A stretch of 64,000 bases of DNA from JAYEPK01 sp048569615 (GCA_048569615.1 JBLIRK010000008.1:1-64000); one strand, 5' to 3'; numbered from the stretch's first letter, positions 16,740 to 26,207 are shown. Program-made: numbers and translations. The notes: generated from the letters alone by a model not told the origin.

Positions 16740-19700
16740 ATGGATTTCACCACAGGAAGAAAAATCCGAGCGATACTGCTCGTCCACCTTTTGGTTCTTA
16801 TGTCTTCGACATTACTTTATCAATTCGCTCCCTTGCCGAGGGAGTTGTCACCATTGGGCCAGGCCGATGCTGACCTTGAAGTTTCAAATCCCATCGTTAT
16901 AAATTACAACAGCGGACTTTCCTCCCATCCGTCGGTCAGAAGCGGTGACGGGACGGGTCAGAAACCCTTCATCATATCCGATTATTCCATTGACTGCACA
17001 TCATCAGGCCGAGCGGCCATAGCGATCCGCAATACCACATATTATGTGGTATTCAGGAATATCAGCATCCAGGCATCTTCGAACTCTCCCGCTATAATTT
17101 TATTGGCTCTCAATTCGGGAGGCTGGCAGGCCCAGAACATTGTTTTCGAGAACGTGACCGTGATCGGAGGAGGGCAGGCTGTTAACATGTATGTTCCACG
17201 AAGGGTCGTTTTCTCATCATGCAATTTCGACAATCCCTCGGGAACCGGTGATATAATTTTCGCATACTACGCCATTGAGAGCACTTTCATCAACTGCACG
17301 TTCGATTGTCCGGATATGGACATCGATATCGATTACTCGTCCACGTTCAATTTTCTGCAGAACAAAGGAAGGATAAGCAATTACCAGAACCTCAATTGGA
17401 GATATTCCAACTTCGCCAATAACACTTTGGTCGTGAATAATCTTGAGCTCCAATCCGGTTACGCATCAGACCTTCAGGGGAACCACCTTACTTCAAAGGA
17501 TGATTCCACCTATCTTATCACCTTGGCTGACTGCAACCGGATCAAGATCGCCAACAACACCCTCCATGGGGGAGCCGATACTATCCTGGTCTATCATCCC
17601 AATTCATATTCGCCCGTTTATACCAACTACCCCAAGGCAGCCTCCCTGAGGTTCGAATATAATTGGATAAACCGCTCCACTGGCAGGGGTATCTATTTCT
17701 ATTACGCAACCGGACATCCAGCCCTTACCTATGTCAACGTTCTTTTCAACAGGATAACAAACTGCTCATCCTTCGGGATATCGATCAGGGGCGGCGGGCA
17801 CGCCACAACCGTGATATGGCACAACGTATTCGAATATAATCACGGTTCCGGCACTACCTATTCAGCAAGCAATACACAGGCCGAGGATTACTACGCTCAA
17901 CTCTCCTGGGACAATGGCGAGATCGGCAATTTCTGGAGGGACTTCACCGGACCGGACATGGAAAATGACGGTTTCGTCGACGGCTCTGGATACGGCATAC
18001 AGGCATATACATCACAGAAGGACGAGCATCCCGTTACCAATCCCTACTTCGACTTCGAAGTTCCTTATCTCAAGGTGCTTTCACCCAGGGGCAGGTTCCC
18101 ATCCAATTCCTATCTCAACCTCTCATGGGAGACCTATGATTCCCTGAGCGGGATGCAGAGGATGGAGATAAGGCAGGGGCTCCAGCCGTGGATTGATGTC
18201 ACCCATAGGACCCATTACGGCATATACCTGGTCCAGGGATCCCACAGACTCAAGTTCAGGGCAACCGACAACGGGAATCTCTACAACCTCATAGAGATGG
18301 ACGTGATAATTAACCAGACCAAGAAGCCCTTCGATATAACCACACCCCCGGATGGGAGCTTCCACGGCTCAACGAACATCCAGTTCAGCTGGGGCCTCAT
18401 TCCGGAGTTCGTTCCCAGGAATATGAGCACCAGCCTTGACGGAGATGCACCGGTTGAAAGGAATCCGACGAGCGATTTCACGTTGTCGGCTCCGGAAGGA
18501 AATCACCAGGTCGTCATGAGGTTCTACGACCATTACAACAACTTGATCTCACACACGGTAACCTTTACAGTTGACCTCACGGACCCCGTTATCGACATCA
18601 CCTTTCCCGCACAGGGATCCGTTATTTCAAACAACCTGGTCCATTTCAGATGGGACGCCAGCGACAATACGGAAGTTGACAAGGTCCTCGTAAGCATAGA
18701 TCAGGGAGATATGGTTGAAAAGGGAGGCAATGGTTTCGATGAACTCCTTGACGGCGGCCCCCATACCATAACGGTAACCGCCGTCGACCTGGCGGGGAAC
18801 ATGGAGCAGGATTCCCTGGCATTCGTAGTTTCCAAGAATACCTCGCTGAACATTATCTCACCTAGACTGAGCAGGCCAACGAAGGAAACCTCTCTGGTGG
18901 TTTCCTGGGAATATCTTATAGCGGACCTCGGAATCGGGCAGGTGGAAGTGAAGCTCGACAATAAGGCCCCTGCGACGCTCGGACCTGGGACGCTCTCCTA
19001 CGAAATGGAGATATTGGAAGAGGGCGAGCACAGGATATCGGTCATAGCGGAGGACCTGGCAGGGAACGTAGTATCCGATTCAGTTGACGTGATAGTTGAC
19101 TGGACCCCTCCTACGATCGGTTTCGTTTATCCGGAACCCGGAGTCTTTCTGAATACCTCAAAGCTCAGCATAGAATGGAGCTCCTACGAGCGTTGGGGTT
19201 TCGACCATTACGAGCTATATGTGGACGGGAATTTGCAGAGCGGCGGACTCACACAGGGAAGATACAACCTCGAACTTGGACCGGGACAGCATGACATACT
19301 CGTCAAGGCCTTTGACCAAGCAGGGAACATGGGGAGGGAGAACATAACCGTGAACATAGACCTGAGCTCCCCGACGCTTAGGATCCTCGAACCCCTTGAC
19401 GACGTGATCACAGATCAGTATGTCACCTTCAAGTGGGAATCCGAGGATGATTCGGGAATCTCGCACATGAACTTCACCCTGGATGGAAAGAGGACCGATG
19501 TGGGGCTTTCTACAAGCAGGCAGGTCCAGCTATCGGAAGGAAAACATAAATTCGTACTGTATTCCGTGGATATTGCCGGAAACGTAAGGAGCATCTCGAA
19601 GGAATACATCGTGGACCTTACGGAGCCGGTGATCAGGATCGAGAACATATCCAGCGGCTACATAAAGCAGTGGAGGGGTTATCTCAAATGGAGCATCGAG

Positions 19701-20669
19701 GAGGCAGTTGGTCTGAAAAGCCTGGTCCTGAAGGTGGATGATACAACATATCAGATCGATGTCCATTCGACCTTCTTCGAACAGGAGCTTAACGAAGGTG
19801 AGCATACCATCGTCATGAAAGCCACCGACATGGGCGGTCATACAACAACGGTGACGATGAACTTCATTATCGATCTCAGCTTACCCAAGCTCTCCAAACC
19901 CTCCGAAGAGACCATCGTAAAGGGATCATCCGCAGAGATATTCTGGGAGCTGTCGGAAAGTGAAAATAATCTCACATGGAGCCTTCACCTTGACGGAAGT
20001 GAGGTTAGAACAAGCATTCCGCTTTCAAACGGCCGTTTCAAGTTTGCGGAGCTGTCCCCGGGGAACCACTCGGCGATATTGACACTTGAAGACCAGGCCG
20101 GAAACACCAGGGAGCTTGTTTGGGACTTCGTCATCCAAGATACAAAGGGCGGGGGATCCCATGGAGGAGGTGGGAGCGCGATGATTGCCATTGCGATAAT
20201 ACTCCTGGTACTTGTCGGAGCAGCAGGGATGGGGGGTTTCTTCTGGTTGAAGGGAAGGAAAAGGGAAGAGAAGAAGGTACTCAAATTGAGCGAGGCCGCC
20301 AAGAAGCCGGATAAAATCAAGATAGGGGGCGGGCCCGCTCATGCAAAACCCCTCACACCACCGGTGAGACCAGCCCCTATGCATCATCACCATGCACATA
20401 CAGGACACGGCCCAGGATCGGGGCCGGAAAAGACCGGAGGAGAACACGGTTACATCAGGCCTGAAACAAAAAAGAAGAAAAAGCCGGAGAAGGTCATAGT
20501 GGATGCTCCCATCCATAAGAAAGAGCCGGAGGTCCAGAAGAAGAAGGACAGACCGATCTTCATCCCACCCGAGGAGAAGAAGGGTGAAAGTGTCGAGGAA
20601 TGGGGCGAGATCGAGGATTGGGAGGAGACCGAAGAGATCGAGGAATGGTCGGAGATGGAGGAGCTTTGA
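16740..20669 (+). CDS. Large surface protein: beta-helix plus Ig-like repeats, C-terminal membrane anchor
   Basis: 1309 residues. A signal peptide (about 8-30) is followed by a right-handed parallel beta-helix of the NosD/PbH1 type (about 70-420) and at least six Ig-like modules of about 90 residues (about 440-1125). These repeat P-x-I-x-I-x-x-P-x-x-G, a W-x-S/A-x-D-x-S/T-x-I/V segment, L-x-E/D-G-x-H-x-I/F and A-x-D-x-A-G-N. After a Gly/Ser linker, a membrane helix near 1147-1169 leads to a cytoplasmic tail of about 140 residues with a His-rich patch near 1214, a Lys-rich stretch and a very acidic end. Its stop overlaps the phosphatase start by one base (TGATG). Adhesion or envelope architecture is likely. 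Confidence 0.8.
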   Translation: MDFTTGRKIRAILLVHLLVLMSSTLLYQFAPLPRELSPLGQADADLEVSNPIVINYNSGLSSHPSVRSGDGTGQKPFIISDYSIDCTSSGRAAIAIRNTTYYVVFRNISIQASSNSPAIILLALNSGGWQAQNIVFENVTVIGGGQAVNMYVPRRVVFSSCNFDNPSGTGDIIFAYYAIESTFINCTFDCPDMDIDIDYSSTFNFLQNKGRISNYQNLNWRYSNFANNTLVVNNLELQSGYASDLQGNHLTSKDDSTYLITLADCNRIKIANNTLHGGADTILVYHPNSYSPVYTNYPKAASLRFEYNWINRSTGRGIYFYYATGHPALTYVNVLFNRITNCSSFGISIRGGGHATTVIWHNVFEYNHGSGTTYSASNTQAEDYYAQLSWDNGEIGNFWRDFTGPDMENDGFVDGSGYGIQAYTSQKDEHPVTNPYFDFEVPYLKVLSPRGRFPSNSYLNLSWETYDSLSGMQRMEIRQGLQPWIDVTHRTHYGIYLVQGSHRLKFRATDNGNLYNLIEMDVIINQTKKPFDITTPPDGSFHGSTNIQFSWGLIPEFVPRNMSTSLDGDAPVERNPTSDFTLSAPEGNHQVVMRFYDHYNNLISHTVTFTVDLTDPVIDITFPAQGSVISNNLVHFRWDASDNTEVDKVLVSIDQGDMVEKGGNGFDELLDGGPHTITVTAVDLAGNMEQDSLAFVVSKNTSLNIISPRLSRPTKETSLVVSWEYLIADLGIGQVEVKLDNKAPATLGPGTLSYEMEILEEGEHRISVIAEDLAGNVVSDSVDVIVDWTPPTIGFVYPEPGVFLNTSKLSIEWSSYERWGFDHYELYVDGNLQSGGLTQGRYNLELGPGQHDILVKAFDQAGNMGRENITVNIDLSSPTLRILEPLDDVITDQYVTFKWESEDDSGISHMNFTLDGKRTDVGLSTSRQVQLSEGKHKFVLYSVDIAGNVRSISKEYIVDLTEPVIRIENISSGYIKQWRGYLKWSIEEAVGLKSLVLKVDDTTYQIDVHSTFFEQELNEGEHTIVMKATDMGGHTTTVTMNFIIDLSLPKLSKPSEETIVKGSSAEIFWELSESENNLTWSLHLDGSEVRTSIPLSNGRFKFAELSPGNHSAILTLEDQAGNTRELVWDFVIQDTKGGGSHGGGGSAMIAIAIILLVLVGAAGMGGFFWLKGRKREEKKVLKLSEAAKKPDKIKIGGGPAHAKPLTPPVRPAPMHHHHAHTGHGPGSGPEKTGGEHGYIRPETKKKKKPEKVIVDAPIHKKEPEVQKKKDRPIFIPPEEKKGESVEEWGEIEDWEETEEIEEWSEMEEL

Positions 20670-21148
20670 TGGGGCTCACCCCGGAGGAGGCCGCCAAATG
20701 GTCAAGGTACGGAATGGCACCGTATAACTGGATACTCGACGGAAAGCTTCTGGCATCCGTATACCCAAAGGACCTCGATTATCTAGTACATCTACGTGAT
20801 AAGGAGGGCATATTGACCTCCGTGAACCTGTCCGAGAGTCCGTGGCCGGCCGGATGGATCGAGGCATCCCGAATCTATCATCATCATTTCCCTGTGATAG
20901 ATATGTCCGTTCCCACCGAGGAGGACGTGAGGAGCATCATCTCGCTCATCGATTCATACCCTGGCCCGGTTATGGTCCACTGCGCTGCAGGGATAGGAAG
21001 GACCGGGACAGTGATAGCGTTATACCTTGTGGAGCATGGGATGGAGCCCGAAAAAGCCATATCCCTGGTAAGGGAGAAGAGAGGTGGCTCGATACAGACC
21101 ATGCCCCAGGAGATGATGGTCAGACAATGGGCAGCGGCAGGGAAGTGA
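20669..21148 (+). CDS. Dual-specificity/tyrosine protein phosphatase-like protein
   Basis: 159 residues. The CX5R signature HCAAGIGRTG gives Cys105 as nucleophile and Arg111 for phosphate binding; Asp79 in PVIDMSVP fits the general acid loop. The ATG at 20669 overlaps the preceding stop as TGATG and has GGAGGAGC upstream, so an upstream in-frame extension is not needed. Coupled to a surface protein upstream and a sugar nucleotidyltransferase downstream, it may act on phosphoprotein or sugar-phosphate substrates in envelope biogenesis. The substrate is unknown. Confidence 0.88.
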   Translation: MGLTPEEAAKWSRYGMAPYNWILDGKLLASVYPKDLDYLVHLRDKEGILTSVNLSESPWPAGWIEASRIYHHHFPVIDMSVPTEEDVRSIISLIDSYPGPVMVHCAAGIGRTGTVIALYLVEHGMEPEKAISLVREKRGGSIQTMPQEMMVRQWAAAGK

Positions 21149-21152
21149 AGTG

Positions 21153-21887
21153 ATGGACGTCATCGTGCTCGCAGGCGGTTTCGCAAAGAGGATGTGGCCA
21201 TTGACAAAGGAAAGGCCGAAACACCTGCTCCCGGTGGGGGGCAGGCCGATGCTCTCCTACACCCTTGAAACACTGGTCGGGATGGAAGGTGTGGATATGA
21301 TATACGTATCGACGAACGAGGCCTTCCAAGATCAGTTCGGGGAGTTCCTGGAGAGATACCCCCCATCCAAGGTCAAGCTTGTCATTGAGCCCTCCCCCAC
21401 CGAGGACAGGAAAATGGGCTCAATCGGAGGAATGGGATACCTGATAGACAAGGAAGGGCTCTCCAGGGATACCATGATAATAGGAGGCGACAACCTTTTC
21501 GAATTTCATCCTTCGGAGGCCGTGGATGTTTTCAAGAGGGAGGGCAAGGACCTGGTCGCCGTATATGACGTCGGGACCAAGGAAAGGGCCAGACTTTACG
21601 GTATCGTGGACATAGATGATGACAACGTGATCGAGGAATTCCTGGAGAAGCCAGGCGATCCTCCATCAACGCTGGCGGCAACCGCTTTCTACATCTTCAG
21701 GGCCGAAACTGTTGGACTTGTGCTCAAATATCTGGAAGAGGGAGGTAAGCCCGATGCACTAGGGCATTTCATCACCTATCTTGTGAATATTCATCCGGTT
21801 TATGCCTGGAAGTTCGATGGGATCTGGTTCGACATCGGATCCCTGGACATATACCGGGAGGCTGATTCCTACTTTGGAGGAAGATAG
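21153..21887 (+). CDS. Sugar-1-phosphate nucleotidyltransferase
   Basis: 244 residues, single-domain nucleotidyltransferase. The nucleotide-binding loop LAGGFAKRMWPLTKERPKH, GGDNLFEF (metal site) and EEFLEKP are present; there is no C-terminal left-handed-helix acyltransferase domain. GTG at 21150 and ATG at 21153 are adjacent; the ATG is preferred. It lies 4 bases after the phosphatase stop, in one operon with it and the 1309-residue surface protein. The particular sugar and nucleotide cannot be read from the sequence. Confidence 0.88.
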   Translation: MDVIVLAGGFAKRMWPLTKERPKHLLPVGGRPMLSYTLETLVGMEGVDMIYVSTNEAFQDQFGEFLERYPPSKVKLVIEPSPTEDRKMGSIGGMGYLIDKEGLSRDTMIIGGDNLFEFHPSEAVDVFKREGKDLVAVYDVGTKERARLYGIVDIDDDNVIEEFLEKPGDPPSTLAATAFYIFRAETVGLVLKYLEEGGKPDALGHFITYLVNIHPVYAWKFDGIWFDIGSLDIYREADSYFGGR

Positions 21888-21987
21888 CTCCCTTTCCTAT
21901 CCTTACCTATCTGGAAGGATGACCTTACTTTCTACCAAACTCCCGAAAATGATATTGGGAAGGAGTTCGAGTTAGGAGGGGGAGCAC

Positions 21988-23406
21988 ATGGGAACAAGAT
22001 TGGAGCATGCCTTGATCCTTCTTATCACGATATCTTCCATGGCGGCGGTCCTCGGCACCATCGATGCCGAGGTCGAGGAGCCAAATTATTTTTCAGGTGC
22101 CATCAAGATCGAAGGGCGCAATATCTCGGTCCCAGAAGGATTCGAGACCACGGGGAGCGGTACCTTGGAGGATCCCCTAATCATTGGGCCGGTCTGGCTG
22201 AACAATACGGATGGTCCCGCCATCTCGGTGAGGAACAGTTCCGCCCACATCATCATCAGGAGTGCGGCTGCAACCTTTGGAATCTGGAACCGGTCCGATG
22301 GGATATTCGTTGCGAATTCCACCAACGTGACGCTCGTGGACTGTTACGTCCAGAACTGCTATATCGGCCTTCACATCGATAATTCAACTGGTGTGCAGGC
22401 GGTGGGCTGCGATCTCTCCGGGAACCGCTACGGCGTTCTTGCAAGGAAAAGCCCGCTGACATCCATCAGGGACTGTTCCATGAACGGAAACCTCATAGAC
22501 GGCGTCCTGATGGAGGATTCCGCAAACTGCACATTATCCTACTGCCAGCTCATATCCAACTCCGCCCGCATATCGAACGACGCGGCTGTCAGGGCTGTCA
22601 GATCATCCGGCTTCATCGTGCAGGGATGCGAGATCAGAATGAACTACGGGACCGGGATATTCTTTCAAGGTCCCATGGCGGACTCGATCGCAATGGACTG
22701 CGATATCAACTACAACAACGAGGGATTGATACTATCAGATTGCCGGCATGCGAGGGTGCAGGGCATCGAACTGATCATCAACATGAAGGCCATGGTCCTC
22801 GAAGGCTTGAGACATTGCACCTTCTCCGATTCATTCGTTTACAGGAACGGGGAGGGCATCCTCCTCAATTCGGTAGAAGAGTCCTACTTCAGCAGGATGG
22901 AGTTCCTGGAGTGCGGCTACGGCCTCGATGTCAGGGATTCTCATTCCAACATGTTCGACAACAACTCCTTCGAAGGTACAAGATCCTTTGATATCGTCCT
23001 TGGGGACCCCGATGATGAAACGCTCTCATCCGACCACAACGTTCTGATCGGCAATCTCTTCCAGAAGGATAGCAAGGTCCTTCCCTCCGTCCACGACCAC
23101 GGAACGGGCAACATCTGGGACCTTGATGGCAGCGGCAACACATGGTCAGGCTCGCAGCTTGTGGATGAGGACGCTGACGAGGTGGGAGACCAGCCCTTCC
23201 GGATAAACGGAACGGCGGGATCGGCGGATCACTTTCCCAGAACCGACTTCCTGAAGGAGCCGGAAGGGGGCGAAAACACACCAGATACGGAGAAAGTGGA
23301 GGATAACAAAGAGGGCCAGCTCCTGGTGCTTTTCGTTGCGGTTCTGGTAGCAGTGCTCCTCCTTATGCTGCTCACTTTGGTGACCGGTGCCAGGGATGGA
23401 AGATGA
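21988..23406 (+). CDS. Beta-helix surface protein with C-terminal membrane anchor
   Basis: 472 residues: signal peptide (about 5-27), a right-handed beta-helix of NosD/PbH1 type (about 55-400) with many N-S/N-x-x and CxL-type rungs, a TGNIWDLDGSGNTWSG-like closing segment, an acidic linker and one membrane helix near 440-465. It is a smaller relative of the 16740 and 40696 products, without Ig-like repeats. It begins 100 bases after the nucleotidyltransferase, and its end is 2 bases from the end of the convergent gene. Confidence 0.8.
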   Translation: MGTRLEHALILLITISSMAAVLGTIDAEVEEPNYFSGAIKIEGRNISVPEGFETTGSGTLEDPLIIGPVWLNNTDGPAISVRNSSAHIIIRSAAATFGIWNRSDGIFVANSTNVTLVDCYVQNCYIGLHIDNSTGVQAVGCDLSGNRYGVLARKSPLTSIRDCSMNGNLIDGVLMEDSANCTLSYCQLISNSARISNDAAVRAVRSSGFIVQGCEIRMNYGTGIFFQGPMADSIAMDCDINYNNEGLILSDCRHARVQGIELIINMKAMVLEGLRHCTFSDSFVYRNGEGILLNSVEESYFSRMEFLECGYGLDVRDSHSNMFDNNSFEGTRSFDIVLGDPDDETLSSDHNVLIGNLFQKDSKVLPSVHDHGTGNIWDLDGSGNTWSGSQLVDEDADEVGDQPFRINGTAGSADHFPRTDFLKEPEGGENTPDTEKVEDNKEGQLLVLFVAVLVAVLLLMLLTLVTGARDGR

Positions 23407-23408
23407 GC

Positions 23409-24104
23409 TCAGATTATCTTCCCGGTGCTGGTCACCCTTATTCTCGTTTCATCGATATTATAGGTCAGCTGGACGTTCTTCTGCTGGATCGAGAACTTCT
23501 TGACCTGTATGGTATGGTAGATACCTTCGATTATCCTGACGGTGTCCAGCTGGATCAGGCCGTCGAACTTGTCGATGACCGACTGCATCTCCCTCTCGTG
23601 GAGTATGTCCGCCATCAGAAAGACCACCGCAATGCCCTTCTTCATGGCGATGTCGCGGATCATGATTATGAAATCTCCGGCGTCCTTCAGACCGAAGGTC
23701 TCGATGAAAAATGTAAGTGGATTGATCAGGACCCTGTTCACCTCCTTCTCATCCAGACCCCTCATGTGCTCGATGATCCTTGCCGGTACGGCGTTGATGA
23801 AGAACTTGCTGTATTCCGGGCAGGCATCTATGAACTGGAGGTTCTCCAGCTTGTTCTTCTCAAGATTATCGGTCATGAGCTCCATTATCTCGTCGCTTGA
23901 GGCTTCCACATCGTAGAATGCCACCTTCTCCCCCCTGTCCATCCCGCATTTCAGGAAATGGTAGCCGAAGAGGTCCTTGCGGGAGCCGGGATCGCCGACG
24001 TAGAGAATGATGGCTCCCTTCTTGAACCCTCCTTTGTGAAGAGCCTCGTCCAGTGAAGGTATTCCGCTCGATATGTAGCGGTTCGTTTGGGACTGATCGG
24101 ACAT
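23409..24104 (-). CDS. KaiC/RadA-like RecA-fold protein with degenerate ATP site
   Basis: 231 residues. The opening YISSGIPSLDEALHKGGFKKG is typical of archaeal KaiC-like single-domain ATPases. The Walker A motif reads GDPGSRKD (37-44), with Asp in place of the Ser/Thr that coordinates magnesium, and the Walker B position has Asn128 (RVLINPLT) instead of Asp. The fold seems kept while ATP hydrolysis is probably weak or lost. Such proteins often act in signalling or as partners of other RecA-fold proteins. It is alone on its strand, convergent with the 21988 gene. Confidence 0.85.
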   Translation of the reverse strand: MSDQSQTNRYISSGIPSLDEALHKGGFKKGAIILYVGDPGSRKDLFGYHFLKCGMDRGEKVAFYDVEASSDEIMELMTDNLEKNKLENLQFIDACPEYSKFFINAVPARIIEHMRGLDEKEVNRVLINPLTFFIETFGLKDAGDFIIMIRDIAMKKGIAVVFLMADILHEREMQSVIDKFDGLIQLDTVRIIEGIYHTIQVKKFSIQQKNVQLTYNIDETRIRVTSTGKII

Positions 24105-24163
24105 GATGCTGATAAATGCAGGATTTTATTTATTGGTTGCCAGGGAAAGCCCTGCTTACCTAT

Positions 24164-24877
24164 TCAGTTCTTCCTTCCGGTATCAAGCTTCCTCCCGACC
24201 TCCCTCAGGACCCTTTTGGGGAGCACATCCCTGTGCTCTTCGATGAAGCCGATCACCGGCTCCTTGTCGATCTTCGAAAGCTCCCTCAAAGCCCAGGAAA
24301 GGGCCTTGGCCACCATTTCATCCCGGTCCTCTGCAAGCAGCCTGCACACCATCAGGGTCCTGTTGACATCGCCCCTGCCCCCCCTTGCCTTCTGATTCAG
24401 GGCTATCGTGCATACCAGCGAAGATCTCCTTATCCACCTGTCCTCCGATGCCGCCCACCCCTTCAAGGTGTCATCGGATATCCGGCCTTCCCTCCAAGCC
24501 ACTCCGGCAAGGAGGGCGGAGAATGTGTCCACGGATACCCAGTTGTCGAGGCCTTTCCTTAGGTCGTAAAGGTCGCTCATTGCAAGCGAGTGGAGGGCTT
24601 CCCTGTCCTTGGAGAGGAGCTCGTAAGCGGTCTGCTGGCATTCGAAAACGGAGGTGTCAACAAGTGCCTTGGCAAGAGCTATGCGCTCTTCAAGGGGCTC
24701 CCCCTTGATACGTTTTCGAAGGGAATTCGTTACCTTCTTTTGGTCGGGAACCTTGACCCCCAATGTGTGGAAGCTGGTTGGATAGTATCCCTTTGCCTTC
24801 TCCCTTCTCTTTTCATCCGCAGCGGATCCAAGCTCAGATACGGTCCTTTCCACCTCTTCCTCGATAATCAAATCCAT
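24164..24877 (-). CDS. AlkD-like DNA alkylation repair protein (HEAT repeats)
   Basis: 237 residues. All-helical HEAT-like protein of the AlkD family of DNA glycosylases for alkylated bases. Evidence: GYYPTSFHTLGVKVPDQKKV near the start, the LYDLRKGLDNWVSVDTF block and SSEDRW-type segments (here ASEDRWIRRSSLV) with a late KALSWALRELSK. The ATG at 24877 overlaps the upstream gene's stop as TGATG, so an upstream extension through that gene is rejected. Third gene of a coupled set with the YdeI-like and reductase-like genes. Confidence 0.88.
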   Translation of the reverse strand: MDLIIEEEVERTVSELGSAADEKRREKAKGYYPTSFHTLGVKVPDQKKVTNSLRKRIKGEPLEERIALAKALVDTSVFECQQTAYELLSKDREALHSLAMSDLYDLRKGLDNWVSVDTFSALLAGVAWREGRISDDTLKGWAASEDRWIRRSSLVCTIALNQKARGGRGDVNRTLMVCRLLAEDRDEMVAKALSWALRELSKIDKEPVIGFIEEHRDVLPKRVLREVGRKLDTGRKN

Positions 24878-25449
24878 CACCTGCTCCTTCTCTCTCTCTT
24901 CATCATCCTTGCTGCTTCGGCCGCCCTTCTCCGCCTGGTATCCTCCTTCTTGGCGGAGGAGATCCAACCAAGATATCTCTTCTTATGTGAGGGGGGCAGG
25001 GATTCGAATGCCTTCGACGCTTCATCGTCGGCCTCGAGTTCACTGCGCAGTTCGTTAGGCATCTCTATCACGGTGCCGTCCGGTTCTTCGCCGGGATGAC
25101 ATTTCACGGGATCCCTTTCCTCGTAGGCCTCGAGCCCGGACCTGGTCATCTTCCCCCGACTGACCATGTCCTGCACCCTTTCTATATTGGACCTCGACCA
25201 AACGGAGCCCTTCCTCCTCCTAGTGAACCGGACGGCAAAACGGTCATCGTCCAACCTAAGGGTCTTGCCGTCTATCCATCCGAAACAAACGGCCTCCTCC
25301 ACCGCCTCACTGTATCGGAGTTTGGAGCCCCTAACGTGTTTTTTATAAATGGCCACCCAAACCTCACTCGATACTTCGTGGTTACTCTCGAGCCAATTCC
25401 TCCATTCTTTCCTATTTAAGGGAGACAAGAGAGCTCCGATCTCTTCCAT
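24877..25449 (-). CDS. YdeI/OmdA-like protein
   Basis: 190 residues. It matches the YdeI (OmpD-associated) family: NWLESNHEVSSEVWVAIYKK, EAVEEAVCFGWIDGK, RFTRRRKGSVWSRSN and a C-terminal ESLPPSHKKRYLGWI block. The molecular function of the family is poorly defined; bacterial relatives are linked to resistance to polymyxin and bacteriocins. Starts (GTG 25452 or ATG 25449) overlap the reductase stop, and its own stop overlaps the AlkD start. Confidence 0.87.
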   Translation of the reverse strand: MEEIGALLSPLNRKEWRNWLESNHEVSSEVWVAIYKKHVRGSKLRYSEAVEEAVCFGWIDGKTLRLDDDRFAVRFTRRRKGSVWSRSNIERVQDMVSRGKMTRSGLEAYEERDPVKCHPGEEPDGTVIEMPNELRSELEADDEASKAFESLPPSHKKRYLGWISSAKKEDTRRRRAAEAARMMKRERRSR

Positions 25450-26207
25450 CACATGACGAAGGGGAGCAATGCTTTTCTGTTTTTTGGATAATCCTCCAGG
25501 TGCTGATTATACCATTTATGGTCCGAAATAGCCCTGGGAACCAGGTTCGCTGTCGAGAACAGGGCGAATGCAAGACCCGCCATGGAGAATGTCATGAGCG
25601 CCCACCCCGTCCATTGTATGATCTCTCCCAGATAGTTGGGGCAGGAGATCCAGTTGAATGCTCCTCCGCGGGGAATGTCATACCCTGTCTCTCCCGACCT
25701 TCTCAGCTCCCTTATCGTTCTGTCAGAGAAGAAATGGAGCAGGAAACCCGATATGAAAAGCAGGATGCCGACAACGAAAAACGGAGTGAACAGCCAGCCA
25801 TAGGTATATCTGCCGTCGAACAAGAAGATCTGGCTTCCATTAATGAAACCGTTCAGGCAGTTGAAGGAGAAGGCAAAGAAGACCAGCAAGGCCGGAAAGT
25901 TCTTTCTTGAACCTCTCATGAATACGGGGAACAGAAAGGTCCGATATATGTAGTGGAATTCCCACATAAGCAGGAAAAGAAATGGTACGATCCTGATCTC
26001 TCCGGTGAAGATCGGGAATGCGGCGATAACCGCAACGGCAGGAAGCTCCATGAGGGCCCATGCAGTCCTGGAGTCCATTTTAGCTCCCCAACCGCTTCTG
26101 CTGTGCTTTCCATATGGTGCAGAGACGAATATTAGGACGAGGAATACCAAAGGCGCAAGCCCTATCTCCGCTAGGACAAGTATCCAGAAAAGGGTTTCAA
26201 ATCCCAT
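25449..26207 (-). CDS. Steroid 5-alpha-reductase (SRD5A)-like integral membrane reductase
   Basis: 252 residues, close to the 254-259 of animal SRD5A1/2, with about seven hydrophobic segments. The match covers the whole protein: MELP with Glu54, FHYIYRTF with Tyr86 and Arg89, FNCLNG, SDRTIRELRR with Asp162 and Arg169, GETGYDIPRGGAF, PNYLGEIIQW with Asn191 and Glu195, then Arg225, His230 and Tyr233 (SDHKWY) and EDYPKNRK. These correspond, with an offset of about two, to the NADPH-binding and catalytic residues described for human SRD5A2. The substrate is probably an enone or polyprenoid lipid rather than a steroid; this is inferred. It is translationally coupled to the YdeI-like gene. Confidence 0.88.
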   Translation of the reverse strand: MGFETLFWILVLAEIGLAPLVFLVLIFVSAPYGKHSRSGWGAKMDSRTAWALMELPAVAVIAAFPIFTGEIRIVPFLFLLMWEFHYIYRTFLFPVFMRGSRKNFPALLVFFAFSFNCLNGFINGSQIFLFDGRYTYGWLFTPFFVVGILLFISGFLLHFFSDRTIRELRRSGETGYDIPRGGAFNWISCPNYLGEIIQWTGWALMTFSMAGLAFALFSTANLVPRAISDHKWYNQHLEDYPKNRKALLPFVM

